29,331 nucleotides of DNA from Candidatus Tectimicrobiota bacterium (GTDB lineage Bacteria > UBA8248 > JACPRG01), in NCBI GenBank assembly GCA_016190025.1, contig JACPRG010000123.1, positions 1 through 29,331 of the forward strand, given 5' to 3'. The notes beneath the pieces were generated by a model. The model ran no database searches, was not told where the DNA came from, and saw nothing but the letters and a program-made list of their open reading frames with translations. Of this stretch, positions 1-7,696 are shown in pieces (position 1 is the stretch's first letter; every line of letters starts with the position of its first letter). Position numbers and translations under genes: made by a program.

Positions 1-30
1 CCAAGGGACGGCTGGCCAAGGAACGGCTGG
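1..30. repeat. Two tandem copies of a 15-bp repeat at the window edge
   Basis: CCAAGGGACGGCTGG is followed at once by CCAAGGAACGGCTGG, with one mismatch, and then by a partial CTGG. The array may continue to the left of the window. Fifteen is a multiple of three, so it could lie inside a coding region, but bases 31-146 hold no gene I can support. They separate this repeat from the 3' end of the aldolase/dehydrogenase gene. Confidence 0.6.
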
Positions 31-146
31 CTGGATCGGACATGTCTTTCCGCGGTCGCCCCGACGCTCGACGGGCGGCCTCCACTTTTCCACAAGGGGG
101 TTCACCCCGCTTCACGTCAGGGCTGGCCGGGGCGCGCGGGAAGGGC

Positions 147-2129
147 TCAAATCACCCGGTCGTTCCCCCCGTCCACGGGGACCTGCGCGCCGGTGGTCTT
201 GGCGAAGAGCGGCCCGCACATCTCGGCGGCGAGCTCGGCCACGTCCCGGCTCGTCACCTCGACCTTCAGGACGTTCTTCCTCTTGTACGCCTCCACGCTC
301 AGGCCGTAGCTCGCGGCGCGCGACTCCAGCACCTCCCGGGTCCAGATGCCCGTGTCGAACACGGCATCGGGGTGGATGGCGTTGACCCGGATCCCGTCCC
401 CCCCCCACTCCAGGGCCGCCACCCGCATGAGCTGCGTGAGCGCCGCCTTGGAGGCGGAATAGGCCGCGGCCCCCGGCCCCGGCGCCGGAACGTTCTTCGA
501 CCCGATGACGACCACGCGCCCGCCCTTCGGAGAAAGCCTCAGCAAGGGATGGCACTCCCGCAGCAGCGCCGCGTTGGCGTCCAGGTTGACGCCCATCACG
601 CGGCGCCACTCCTCCGTGGACAGCTCGGCGACGGGGCGGCTCTGCGCGAAGACGCCCGCGTTCAGGATCAGGATGTCCAGCCCGCCGAACCGGCGCACAC
701 CCCGCTCGAGCCCCTCTCGGACCGCCGGCTCGTCCGTCACGTCGCCGGCGACGCCGAGGTAGTCCGGGCCCCCGTGCAGGGCTTCGACGGCCGGGTTCAC
801 GTCCAGGCCGACGACGGCCGCGCCCCGCCTCAACAGCGAGTCCACGCAGGCCTTCCCGATCCCCGACGCGGCGCCGGTCACCAGCGCCACCTCGCCGGCG
901 AAGGCGGGCGGGGGGCCGCCCTTTCGCAGCTTGGCCTGCTCCAGGTCCCAGTACTCCACGTCGAAGAGGTCTTGCGCGGGGAGCGCGCGGTAGCCCCCCA
1001 GCGCCGTGGCGCGCAGGACAACCTCTATGGTGTGCTCGTAGAGGTCCGCCGCGATGTCGGCCTCCCGCGCGGTCCTGCCGGCGGTGCAGAGCCCGAGCTC
1101 CGGGTCAAGGATCACCCGCGGCGCCGAGTCCAGCATGATCTTCCTCTCCCGCGCCCTGCGGGCGTGGGCGGCAAAGTACGCCTCGTACGCCCTCCGGTAA
1201 GCCCCGACGTCCCGGCCGAGCATGGGAAGCCGCTTGGTGCGGAGGATGTGGTCCGGCGTCGCCGGGCCCTGCTGCGAGATCTCCCCCGCGTCCTGGCGGC
1301 GCGCGAAGGCCCTCCCCCGGCTGCCCCCGCGCAGGGAGAGAATGACGGGGAACCCGGCGGCGCTGGAAACCTCCTTGCGCAGCGCGGCCAGATCCGCGCG
1401 GAGCCGCGCGCCGGAAGGGGGATCCTCGGGCGGCGGCAAACCCCAAGCCCCCCGCTCCGCGAGGTACCGCTCCGCGCGCTCCACCAGGTCGATCATGCGC
1501 TCGTAGGATTCCTTCGCCGTCTCGCCGAAGGAGAAGACGCCGTGGTGCATGAGGACGATGCCGACAGTGTTCTCCCCGGCCTCTTCCGGAAACCGCTCGG
1601 CCACGGCCCGGGCCAGGTCGAAGCCCGGCATGACGTAGGGAACGACGACCACGCTCTCGCCGTAGATCTCCCGAATCCGCTCCCGGCCCTCCTCAGTGTT
1701 CGTCACCGTGACCACCGCGTCGGCGTGGGTGTGGTCCACGTAGCGGTGCGGGAGGATGGCGTGCAGGAGGGTTTCCACGGAGGGCGCGGGCGCCGCCGCG
1801 TGGGTCATGCGGGTCTTGAGCTCGTTGACCATCTGCGGGTCGGAAAGCGACGGGAGCCTCGCCAGACTCAGCAGGGGGTCCACGCGGACCGGCGCAAAGC
1901 CGGCCTCCTCGATGGTCGCCAGGTCCCAGCCGGTCCCCTTGACGTACAGGACGTCTTCCTCCTGGCCGAGGAGGTTTCTCTCCCGGATCTTCACCGAGGT
2001 GTTGCCGCCGCCGTGCAGCACCAGGGACGGGTCGCGGCCTAACAGGCGCGAGGTGTAGACCCTCAGCCCCAGCTCCCCCGAGGACTGGGCGAACCGGGCC
2101 GCCTCCCGGTCATCCCAGAGACTCTTCAT
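147..2129 (-). CDS. Bifunctional class II aldolase / short-chain dehydrogenase fusion (RhaD/YuxG type)
   Basis: A 660-aa fusion of a class II (zinc, fuculose/rhamnulose-1-phosphate type) aldolase with a short-chain dehydrogenase. The aldolase half (about residues 1-390) has the glycine-rich phosphate-binding stretch HGGGNTSVK and the zinc ligand motif DHTHAD near residue 134, with a further MHHGVFSFG. The SDR half (about 412 to the end) has the nucleotide motif TGAASGIG, LNAGVF, and a catalytic Ser (VIGSKN) 13 residues before YSASK near residue 557. The length fits fused rhamnulose-1-P aldolase/lactaldehyde dehydrogenases; the sugar used here is not established. An ATG at 2141 is possible, but the ATG at 2129 has GGAGG five bases upstream, so I prefer it. 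It lies 61 bp after the formamidase gene on the same strand, so co-transcription is likely. Confidence 0.9.
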   Translation of the reverse strand: MKSLWDDREAARFAQSSGELGLRVYTSRLLGRDPSLVLHGGGNTSVKIRERNLLGQEEDVLYVKGTGWDLATIEEAGFAPVRVDPLLSLARLPSLSDPQMVNELKTRMTHAAAPAPSVETLLHAILPHRYVDHTHADAVVTVTNTEEGRERIREIYGESVVVVPYVMPGFDLARAVAERFPEEAGENTVGIVLMHHGVFSFGETAKESYERMIDLVERAERYLAERGAWGLPPPEDPPSGARLRADLAALRKEVSSAAGFPVILSLRGGSRGRAFARRQDAGEISQQGPATPDHILRTKRLPMLGRDVGAYRRAYEAYFAAHARRARERKIMLDSAPRVILDPELGLCTAGRTAREADIAADLYEHTIEVVLRATALGGYRALPAQDLFDVEYWDLEQAKLRKGGPPPAFAGEVALVTGAASGIGKACVDSLLRRGAAVVGLDVNPAVEALHGGPDYLGVAGDVTDEPAVREGLERGVRRFGGLDILILNAGVFAQSRPVAELSTEEWRRVMGVNLDANAALLRECHPLLRLSPKGGRVVVIGSKNVPAPGPGAAAYSASKAALTQLMRVAALEWGGDGIRVNAIHPDAVFDTGIWTREVLESRAASYGLSVEAYKRKNVLKVEVTSRDVAELAAEMCGPLFAKTTGAQVPVDGGNDRVI

Positions 2130-2190
2130 CCCCTCCTCCATCCCTTCGGCCGCCGTGTCCCCACGCCCCGCCCGACCCGGCCTTTGACCC

Positions 2191-3126
2191 TCAGGGCAGA
2201 AGCCCCTTGGCCAGCATGGCGTGTACGCCCTTGTTGCCGTTCACCACCTGGGTGATCCGGACGTCCACGGCGGCGCTGCACACCACGTAGGCGTCCTCCC
2301 GGCTCAGGCCGTACCCGGCGCAAAGAAAGTCGATCATCTCCCGCAGGGCGATCTTGACTGCGGCGTCCAGGTCCGGGTCGAACCCCATCGTTATGTGATG
2401 GGTCGGGGTTTCGGCCCGCGGGAGGCGGAGCTTCACGTCCTTGCGGACGGTCAGCCGGAAGGTCCCGTCCATGGAGGTCTCCACGGCCGTCTGGTTGACC
2501 TCGCCGTCCCCCTGGACGCCGTGGCCGTCCCCGACGGAAAAACCGGCCCCCTTCTTCCAGACGGGGAGATAGAGCGTGCTGCCGGCCACCAGCTCTTTAT
2601 TGTCCAGGTTCCCCCCGTGGAGCGAGGGCGGGTTGCTGGGGATCTCTTCCCACTCTTTCGGGGGGCTGACGGCCAACTGCCCGAAAAAGGGCCGCAGGGG
2701 GATCTTCCAGCCCGGCGCCACCTCGGCGGTCCCCGCCTTCAGGTCCAGTTCGATGATCCGGCCGACCCGGTAGGCAAAGTCTTCCGGAAGGGCGCCCCCG
2801 AACGCCCGCATCTGGTTGTAGCCCCAGTCGAGCGGGGGCCTGATCTCCTCGATGGCGACCTCCAGGACGTCGCCCGGCTCCGCCCCCTCCACGGCCACGG
2901 GCCCCAGGAGGATGTGCGGCCCCGGCCCTTTCCGCGCCTTGGCGTGAATGGCCGATATCTCCTTCGGAACCCTGCTCCGGTCGGCCGGCAACAAGTGGGG
3001 ATGGGCCGAGACGGTGTGCGCGATGAGCCGGTCGCCGGAGGCGATGGTCAGGACCGGCTCGAGCCGATGGTCGTAAAATCCCCAGTGAACCGTCTCCGGG
3101 GCTGCGGAAAGCACGTGCGTTTTCAT
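2191..3126 (-). CDS. Acetamidase/formamidase family protein
   Basis: A 311-aa protein of the FmdA_AmdA family, whose members hydrolyse short-chain amides such as formamide and acetamide to the acid and ammonia. Family features include an opening with HWGFYDHRLEP, the AVEGAEPGDVLEV segment, HGGNLDNKEL, and the core FSVGDGHGVQGDGEVN followed by AVETSMDG. There is no signal peptide, so it should be cytoplasmic. Its ATG overlaps the TGA of the upstream amidohydrolase (ATGA at 3123-3126), which predicts translational coupling. The substrate cannot be read from sequence. The partnership with an ACMSD-like amidohydrolase suggests removal of an amide or formyl group in a catabolic route, which is inference. 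Confidence 0.9.
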   Translation of the reverse strand: MKTHVLSAAPETVHWGFYDHRLEPVLTIASGDRLIAHTVSAHPHLLPADRSRVPKEISAIHAKARKGPGPHILLGPVAVEGAEPGDVLEVAIEEIRPPLDWGYNQMRAFGGALPEDFAYRVGRIIELDLKAGTAEVAPGWKIPLRPFFGQLAVSPPKEWEEIPSNPPSLHGGNLDNKELVAGSTLYLPVWKKGAGFSVGDGHGVQGDGEVNQTAVETSMDGTFRLTVRKDVKLRLPRAETPTHHITMGFDPDLDAAVKIALREMIDFLCAGYGLSREDAYVVCSAAVDVRITQVVNGNKGVHAMLAKGLLP

Positions 3127-4139
3127 GCCTCGTCGCTCCTCCTTTTTTTCGATGAAAAAGCCAGACCGAACATCCGTTCCGCGTTACCGCCCAGGACCCG
3201 GGCCTCCTTTCCACCTCCGAGCTGCGCGCGACGGATGTCCCCCACCGGGTCGGGCGGGGACATGTCGTACGGATAATCGCTCCCGAGGAGGACGCGGTCG
3301 GCGCCCATCTCCCGGACGAGATAGGCGATGGCCGGAGGATGATACACCAGGCTGTCATACCACACACGGCGGAGGACCTCTCCGGGAGGCTCCGAGAGGC
3401 TCGCGCGGTTCTCCTCTGAAATGTCGTAGATCTGCCCCCACCGGCCCTGCAGGTACGGAAGCGTCCCACCCCCGTGGGCGAAGATCCACCGGATTTCCGG
3501 AAACCTCCCGAACGTCCCGCTGAAAAGGAGCTTCCCGGCGGCCAGCGTGGTCTCCAGCGGGAAACCCACGCCGTTCCACATTCTGTACTCCGCCATTCTC
3601 TCCGCCCCGGCGGGCGCGTTGGGATGAACGAACACCGGCATCCGGAAGGCGTTCAGAGCGTCGTAGAGGGGATAAAACCTCTTCGACCCCAGGGACTCGC
3701 CCTTCACGTGGGTGGGCAGCATGACCCCGCCCAGTCCCAACCCCCTCACTCTCTCCAGCTCCCGCAGGGCCGCCGCCGGGTCCTGCAACGGCAGCACGCC
3801 CAGGCCCACGAACCGACCCGGATGGGCGCGGACGAGGTCGGCGTACGCCTCGTTGCTCACCCGGCAGAGCTCGACCGCCAGGCCGGGGTCTGCAAAGAGC
3901 ACGTTCGGGCGGGAGGAATGGTGGACCACCTGGACGTCCACGCCCTGGGTCTTCATGTCGCGCAGGCGGATCTCCACGTCGAAAAAGGCCCGCAGAGGAG
4001 GATGCAGGGCGCCCTGAAGGCGCAGCTCGCGCTCCCCCTCCCTGTTGCGCGTCAGCTCGACCCCGTAGCGGGACCCTTCCCTTTCCACCAGGTCGAGGTA
4101 TTCTTCCGGGAAATAGTGCGTGTGAACATCAACGATCAT
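3123..4139 (-). CDS. Amidohydrolase 2 family protein, ACMSD-like metal-dependent hydrolase/decarboxylase
   Basis: A 338-aa TIM-barrel protein of the amidohydrolase-related family (Pfam Amidohydro_2), which includes aminocarboxymuconate-semialdehyde decarboxylase and other decarboxylases of aromatic acids. The N-terminal metal motif VDVHTHYFPEEY, the central VFVHPNAP, the FAHGGG histidine and the terminal LLGSDYPYDMSP aspartate are all present, so the metal site looks intact. The ATG at 4139 is chosen because GGGAGA lies a few bases upstream; an in-frame ATG at 4169 would add ten residues and overlap the divergent promoter. It is the first gene of the minus-strand trio and is coupled to the formamidase gene by an ATGA overlap. 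Decarboxylase versus hydrolase activity cannot be separated here. Confidence 0.9.
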   Translation of the reverse strand: MIVDVHTHYFPEEYLDLVEREGSRYGVELTRNREGERELRLQGALHPPLRAFFDVEIRLRDMKTQGVDVQVVHHSSRPNVLFADPGLAVELCRVSNEAYADLVRAHPGRFVGLGVLPLQDPAAALRELERVRGLGLGGVMLPTHVKGESLGSKRFYPLYDALNAFRMPVFVHPNAPAGAERMAEYRMWNGVGFPLETTLAAGKLLFSGTFGRFPEIRWIFAHGGGTLPYLQGRWGQIYDISEENRASLSEPPGEVLRRVWYDSLVYHPPAIAYLVREMGADRVLLGSDYPYDMSPPDPVGDIRRAQLGGGKEARVLGGNAERMFGLAFSSKKRRSDEA

Positions 4140-4168
4140 TTCGGTCTCCCGTCCGAAGGGGCGATCCA

Positions 4169-4197
4169 TTGAGATTGACGGACGACCCGCTTACAAT
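4169..4197 (+). promoter_or_regulatory. Sigma-70-like promoter for the DUF72 gene
   Basis: TTGAGA at 4169-4174 and TACAAT at 4192-4197 are separated by exactly 17 bp. Transcription would begin near 4204, giving a leader of under 20 nt before the ATG at 4222. It sits in the 82-bp gap between divergent genes. Confidence 0.6.
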
Positions 4198-4221
4198 CAG
4201 CCTATCGAAGGGACCAGACCC

Positions 4222-5181
4222 ATGGCAATTTTGGGCCACAAGCGGGAAGCCGCACAAGAAGAAAAGTCGAAGCCCGCCCGCGCCGTCGAAGCCGCCGCCG
4301 GAATTGCGGACTCCAGCCCTTCCTCTCGCGCAGGAGCCGTCCGGGTGGGGACGGCCGGGTGGTCCTACAAGGATTGGGAAGGAACGGTCTATCCCAAGCC
4401 CGCGCCCCGAGGGTTCGATCCCATGACGTTTTTGCTGGGCTTCGTGGACGCCATCGAGATCAACAGCACGTTCTACCATCCCCCCTCCCCCTGGACCGCC
4501 CGAAGCTGGGCGCTCAAGGCCGGGACGAACCCGGGGGCCCGCTTGACCGTCAAGCTCTGGCGGGGCTTCACGCACGAGAGGACGGGCCTTTCCGAGCGGG
4601 ACGTGACAGCCTTCCGCAAGGGGATCGACCCCATTCTGGACGAAGGCCGCCTGGGTTGTCTTCTCCTCCAGTTCCCCTGGTCTTTCAAGAACGCGCCGGC
4701 GAACCGGGCCTGGCTGAGCCGGCTCCTGGACGCCTTCGCCGCGTATCCCCGGGCGGTGGAGATCCGCCATGCGTCCTGGAACCGCCCGGAGTTTTTCCGG
4801 TGGCTGGCGGACCGCAATGCGGGATTCGTGAACATCGACCAGCCGGTCATTGGAAGGTCCCTCGGGCCCACGGCCAGGACCTCCGGGCCGGTGGGCTACA
4901 TCCGGATGCACGGCCGCAACTACGGGGACTGGTTCCGGGAGGACGCGGGGCGGGACGCCCGCTACGACTATCTCTACGGCCGGGAAGAGCTGGAGGCCTG
5001 GCTGGACAACATCCAAAAAGTCGCCGAAAGGGCACCCGAGACGTTCGTCATCCTCAACAATCACTTCCGGGGGCAGGCGCTGGTCAACGCCCTGCAGCTC
5101 AGGCACATGCTGACGGGAGAGGGCGTGCATGCGCCTGCGGACCTGCTGAGGCATTATCCTGAACTGGAGGAAATCGTTTGA
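4222..5181 (+). CDS. DUF72 family protein (YecE-like)
   Basis: A 319-aa member of the DUF72/YecE family, a TIM-barrel-like family of unsettled biochemical role. The family signature runs throughout: VRVGTAGWSYKDWEGTVYP near residue 40, DAIEINSTFYHPPS, KLWRGFTHER, LLQFPWSFKN, AVEIRHASW, GYIRMHGRN, and a C-terminal FVILNNHFRGQALVNAL. The first ~38 residues are an extra charged, Ala-rich extension not needed for the domain. The start at 4222 is supported by the promoter just upstream and a weak AAGGGA; a later start is possible. It is followed 61 bp later by the phosphoribosyltransferase gene on the same strand. Confidence 0.9.
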   Translation: MAILGHKREAAQEEKSKPARAVEAAAGIADSSPSSRAGAVRVGTAGWSYKDWEGTVYPKPAPRGFDPMTFLLGFVDAIEINSTFYHPPSPWTARSWALKAGTNPGARLTVKLWRGFTHERTGLSERDVTAFRKGIDPILDEGRLGCLLLQFPWSFKNAPANRAWLSRLLDAFAAYPRAVEIRHASWNRPEFFRWLADRNAGFVNIDQPVIGRSLGPTARTSGPVGYIRMHGRNYGDWFREDAGRDARYDYLYGREELEAWLDNIQKVAERAPETFVILNNHFRGQALVNALQLRHMLTGEGVHAPADLLRHYPELEEIV

Positions 5182-5242
5182 TGGGGCCGGGCGGCGCGAA
5201 GGGGCCGTCCCCGTAGACCTCGGAAGGTGGTAAGGAGGCGAG

Positions 5243-5764
5243 ATGACCGACCTGTACGTGAGCTGGTCCGAATACAGCCAGAAGATTGAGCAACTGGCCT
5301 GCCAGGTCCGCGACAGCGGCTGGGGCTTCAATCAGGTGATCTGCATTGCCAAGGGGGGTCTGCGCATCGGGGACATTTTCTGCCGCCTGTTCGACCTTCC
5401 CCTGGCCATCCTGTCAGTGGAATCCTACGCGGGGGAGAACCGCACGTCGCGCGGCAGCATCATCTTCTCCCGGGACCTGGCCAAGACCACGCCGAACCTC
5501 GATTCCCACGTCCTGCTGCTGGACGACCTCGTGGACTCCGGCATCACGCTCAAAAAGAGCGTGGACTGGCTGAAGCATTACTACGGATTCTACATCGAAG
5601 AGATCCGGACCGCCGTCCTGTGGTACAAGGCCGCCTCCACCTTCCGTCCGGACTACTACGTCGAGTACCTGGAGGACTCTCCCTGGATCCACCAGCCCTT
5701 CGAGGAGTACGAGAGGATGGACGTGAAAGACCTGGTGCCGCGCTTCCTGGCCCGCGAAGCCTGA
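5243..5764 (+). CDS. Xanthine-guanine-type phosphoribosyltransferase
   Basis: A 173-aa type I phosphoribosyltransferase. The PRPP-binding loop VLLLDDLVDSGITL (about residues 90-104) is intact, preceded by the early loop IAKGGLRIGDIFCRLF, which resembles the Gpt/hypoxanthine-guanine type. The C-terminal DSPWIHQPFEEYER also resembles purine phosphoribosyltransferases, which transfer ribose-5-phosphate from PRPP to xanthine, guanine or hypoxanthine in salvage. A strong SD (AAGGAGG) fixes the ATG. It converges on the flavin reductase gene, and a weak hairpin GCCGGA-gag-TCCGGC lies just after the stop. Base specificity is not determined by what I can see. Confidence 0.85.
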   Translation: MTDLYVSWSEYSQKIEQLACQVRDSGWGFNQVICIAKGGLRIGDIFCRLFDLPLAILSVESYAGENRTSRGSIIFSRDLAKTTPNLDSHVLLLDDLVDSGITLKKSVDWLKHYYGFYIEEIRTAVLWYKAASTFRPDYYVEYLEDSPWIHQPFEEYERMDVKDLVPRFLAREA

Positions 5765-5815
5765 GGGGCACTTTGCAGCCGGAGAGTCCGGCCGCCGAAA
5801 CCTTTGGACCGGGGC

Positions 5816-6289
5816 CTACAACCGGGCGTACTTCCCCCCGTAAAAAAGAAGCGGGTTCTTGTCGCCCGCGCACCGGGCCGCCTCGACCTGCCCCACGAAG
5901 ATGGCGTGGTCGCCCCCGGGATACTCGTACAGAATGCGGCACTCCAGGTATCCGATGCAGCCGTCCAGACGCGGAGGGCCCAGCTCCCCCGGCCTATAAG
6001 AGACATCCCCAAACTTGTCTTCCATCTTGGAGGCAAACCTCCGCGAGAGGTCTTCCTGGTCTTCGCCGAGGATGTTGACGGCAAAGACGCGGTCCCGGCG
6101 GAAGCAGGGACGGCTCCTGACCCCGTGATCCACGCAAACCAGAACCAACGGCGGATTCAGGGAAACCGAGGTCAGGGAGTTCGCCGTGAAGCCCTGGGGG
6201 TTGCCCTCATCATCCAGAATCGTGACGACGGTGACCCCCGTCGCGAAACGGCCCATCACCCGCCTGAGGACGTCCCCCGCAACCGGCAT
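5816..6289 (-). CDS. Flavin reductase family protein (FMN-binding split barrel)
   Basis: A 157-aa flavin reductase-like domain protein of the HpaC/NtaB/RutF group, whose members reduce free FMN or FAD with NAD(P)H for a partner monooxygenase, or act as flavoproteins. The N-terminal MGRFATGVTVVT, the FMN-contact region GFTANSLTSVSLNPPLVLVCV, FAVNILGEDQEDLSRRFA, and the C-terminal GDHAIFVGQVEA and PLLFYGGKYARL are all family hallmarks. The ATG has AGAGGAA five bases upstream. The start is 18 bp after the stop of the lipoprotein gene on the same strand, so the two are probably co-transcribed. No partner monooxygenase is adjacent; the LLM oxidoreductase in this window is 12 kb away. Confidence 0.92.
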   Translation of the reverse strand: MPVAGDVLRRVMGRFATGVTVVTILDDEGNPQGFTANSLTSVSLNPPLVLVCVDHGVRSRPCFRRDRVFAVNILGEDQEDLSRRFASKMEDKFGDVSYRPGELGPPRLDGCIGYLECRILYEYPGGDHAIFVGQVEAARCAGDKNPLLFYGGKYARL

Positions 6290-6307
6290 GGGTTCCTCTT
6301 TCCGTTG

Positions 6308-6769
6308 TCATCTTGCTGAAAGGGCCCGCGACGGCCCCCAAATACCCGATTGCCCTCTTTGAGCCGGCTTCCCCAAACCCCAAAAAAGACCCTTGTCCGA
6401 TTGGAACAGCCCCCAGGCCAGAACGCCTCCCCCGGAATCCACAAATTCCAGCCACGCCTTCTCAGGCCTGCCCGGCTGGATGATACCCAGCCATGTCCGC
6501 GCCAATGTCAGGGCGTCCGACTCTTTCTCTTCGGCCTTGCGTCGGGCCCAGTCGGCCCGCATCACGATCTGCAGGTCGAAGAGCCCTTTTCCCTTGCGCG
6601 CGGACTCGACCCTGCGGAACGCGCTCGCTCGCTCTTTCTTCACCCGGGCCAAAAATTCCTTCACCGGATCGCCCACCTTGGCCGGTCCCGGGAAGAAAGC
6701 GCAGCCAGCCAAAATCAGAAGCGCACACAAAACCAACACGAAACTCATGCGATCCCGGCGCGCGCTCAA
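6308..6769 (-). CDS. Small predicted lipoprotein, function unknown
   Basis: A 153-aa protein with a textbook lipoprotein signal: MSARRDR, a hydrophobic stretch, then the lipobox LAGC with Cys near residue 23. The mature part begins AFFPGPAKVGDP, then a charged helical section (KEFLARVKKERASAFRRVES), and ends with a Trp/Gly-rich tail. I do not recognise a family. The start is read as TTG at 6769 because GGGAG lies about seven bases upstream; the internal ATG at 6748 would still leave a short signal peptide but has a weaker SD. It directly precedes the flavin reductase gene. Confidence 0.7.
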   Translation of the reverse strand: MSARRDRMSFVLVLCALLILAGCAFFPGPAKVGDPVKEFLARVKKERASAFRRVESARKGKGLFDLQIVMRADWARRKAEEKESDALTLARTWLGIIQPGRPEKAWLEFVDSGGGVLAWGLFQSDKGLFWGLGKPAQRGQSGIWGPSRALSAR

Positions 6770-6843
6770 CCCTCACTCCCTCGCAAATGCGCCCATTCCG
6801 TCGCCTTGCATGCGCAACCCCGCACGCTGAAAACCCGGAAAAA

Positions 6844-6872
6844 ATATTACCCTTTGGGCTGCGATAAGTCCA
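6844..6872 (-). promoter_or_regulatory. Possible promoter for the lipoprotein/flavin reductase pair
   Basis: On the minus strand TGGACT (6867-6872) and TAATAT (6844-6849) are 17 bp apart, about 75 bp upstream of the TTG start. The match is moderate only. Confidence 0.35.
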
Positions 6873-6993
6873 CCGCTGCGCCACTTCCGGCGAGCGGGCC
6901 GTTTCCTTGCGCCCAAGGGGAGTTCCGCCCGCCCGCGATGCGCAGGGGGCCTTTTACGCTTTCAGAAAAGTCCCCTCTATGAAAGAACCCGCC

Positions 6994-7022
6994 TTGCCGC
7001 AACTGGGACTCGCCTTTATATA
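6994..7022 (+). promoter_or_regulatory. Promoter for the 195-aa unknown gene
   Basis: TTGCCG at 6994-6999 and TATATA at 7017-7022 are 17 bp apart, about 74 bp upstream of the ATG at 7096. TATACT at 7021-7026 is an overlapping alternative -10 but its spacing is long. Confidence 0.5.
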
Positions 7023-7095
7023 TACTGGCGGTCGGGCCTCCAGTTTTACGGCTCAGGGGGACTTTCGCGCCACGCACCAGGAGGAGAGCGGTTCC

Positions 7096-7683
7096 ATGGG
7101 CAATTTGAAAGAACAGCTTTTCCTTGAGTTCGCCTCCGAGGCTCTGTCCAGTCTCACAGAGGAATTCCGAGAAAAATACGTCTCCAAGAAAGGGGACCGG
7201 TTCAACGTCCAGGGTCTCACCTATGAGATCGGCAGCCCCGTGATCAAGGACGGCGAGATCGAGTTCGAGATCAGCTCCAAGATTCCCCAGGACGAGCTCG
7301 GGCAGGACATGACCCAAACCAAGTACTTCAACGCGGTCAAGGCGATCATACGCAAAGGCGGCAAAAAACCCAAGTCTATCGACATGGAGAACATCATCCG
7401 GGAGACACGGGAAGACGCCCGGAAAGAGCGCGACTATGTGAAAGTGACCTACGGCTACCGGGAGAGTGAACTCTACTCCCAAGAAGAGATCGCCAAACAG
7501 ATCGAGGAATGTTCCAAAAACCCCGGAAAGAAGATCCCCGAAGTGGCGGGTATCGCGACCCTGGGGGGGCGCGTCGTCCTCATGACCCTGCGGGACACCC
7601 TGCGGCAGAAGGCCCGGGAAAACCTGCAACTTCTCATCGATGCCAACAACGAAGTCCGGAAAGAGCTCAAGGCGCGCAAGTAA
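7096..7683 (+). CDS. Conserved-looking 195-aa protein of unknown function
   Basis: I do not recognise this protein. It is hydrophilic and highly charged, without signal peptide or membrane segment, so probably cytoplasmic. It opens MGNLKEQLFLEFASEALSS, has a central region rich in Lys and Glu (AVKAIIRKGGKKPK), and ends in a Leu/Arg/Lys-rich predicted helix (LRQKARENLQLLIDANNEV). The start at 7096 is chosen because AGGAGGAGA precedes it; an open frame reaches back to 6907 but has no SD and would cross the promoter. The codon pattern is that of a real gene. It lies 13 bp ahead of nagA on the same strand, so co-transcription is likely, but I see no functional link. Confidence 0.75.
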   Translation: MGNLKEQLFLEFASEALSSLTEEFREKYVSKKGDRFNVQGLTYEIGSPVIKDGEIEFEISSKIPQDELGQDMTQTKYFNAVKAIIRKGGKKPKSIDMENIIRETREDARKERDYVKVTYGYRESELYSQEEIAKQIEECSKNPGKKIPEVAGIATLGGRVVLMTLRDTLRQKARENLQLLIDANNEVRKELKARK

Positions 7684-7696
7684 CCCGTCGCCCTCA

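Noticed and set aside
42..2042. A 666-aa open frame on the plus strand
   Set aside because: It lies antisense to the aldolase/dehydrogenase gene. The translation is low-complexity Arg/Gly/Pro-rich, a usual artefact of GC-rich DNA.
6800..6890. tRNA-like string on the minus strand (GGCGCAGCGGTGGACTTA)
   Set aside because: No acceptor stem, anticodon stem or T-loop could be paired around it; it overlaps the candidate lipoprotein promoter.
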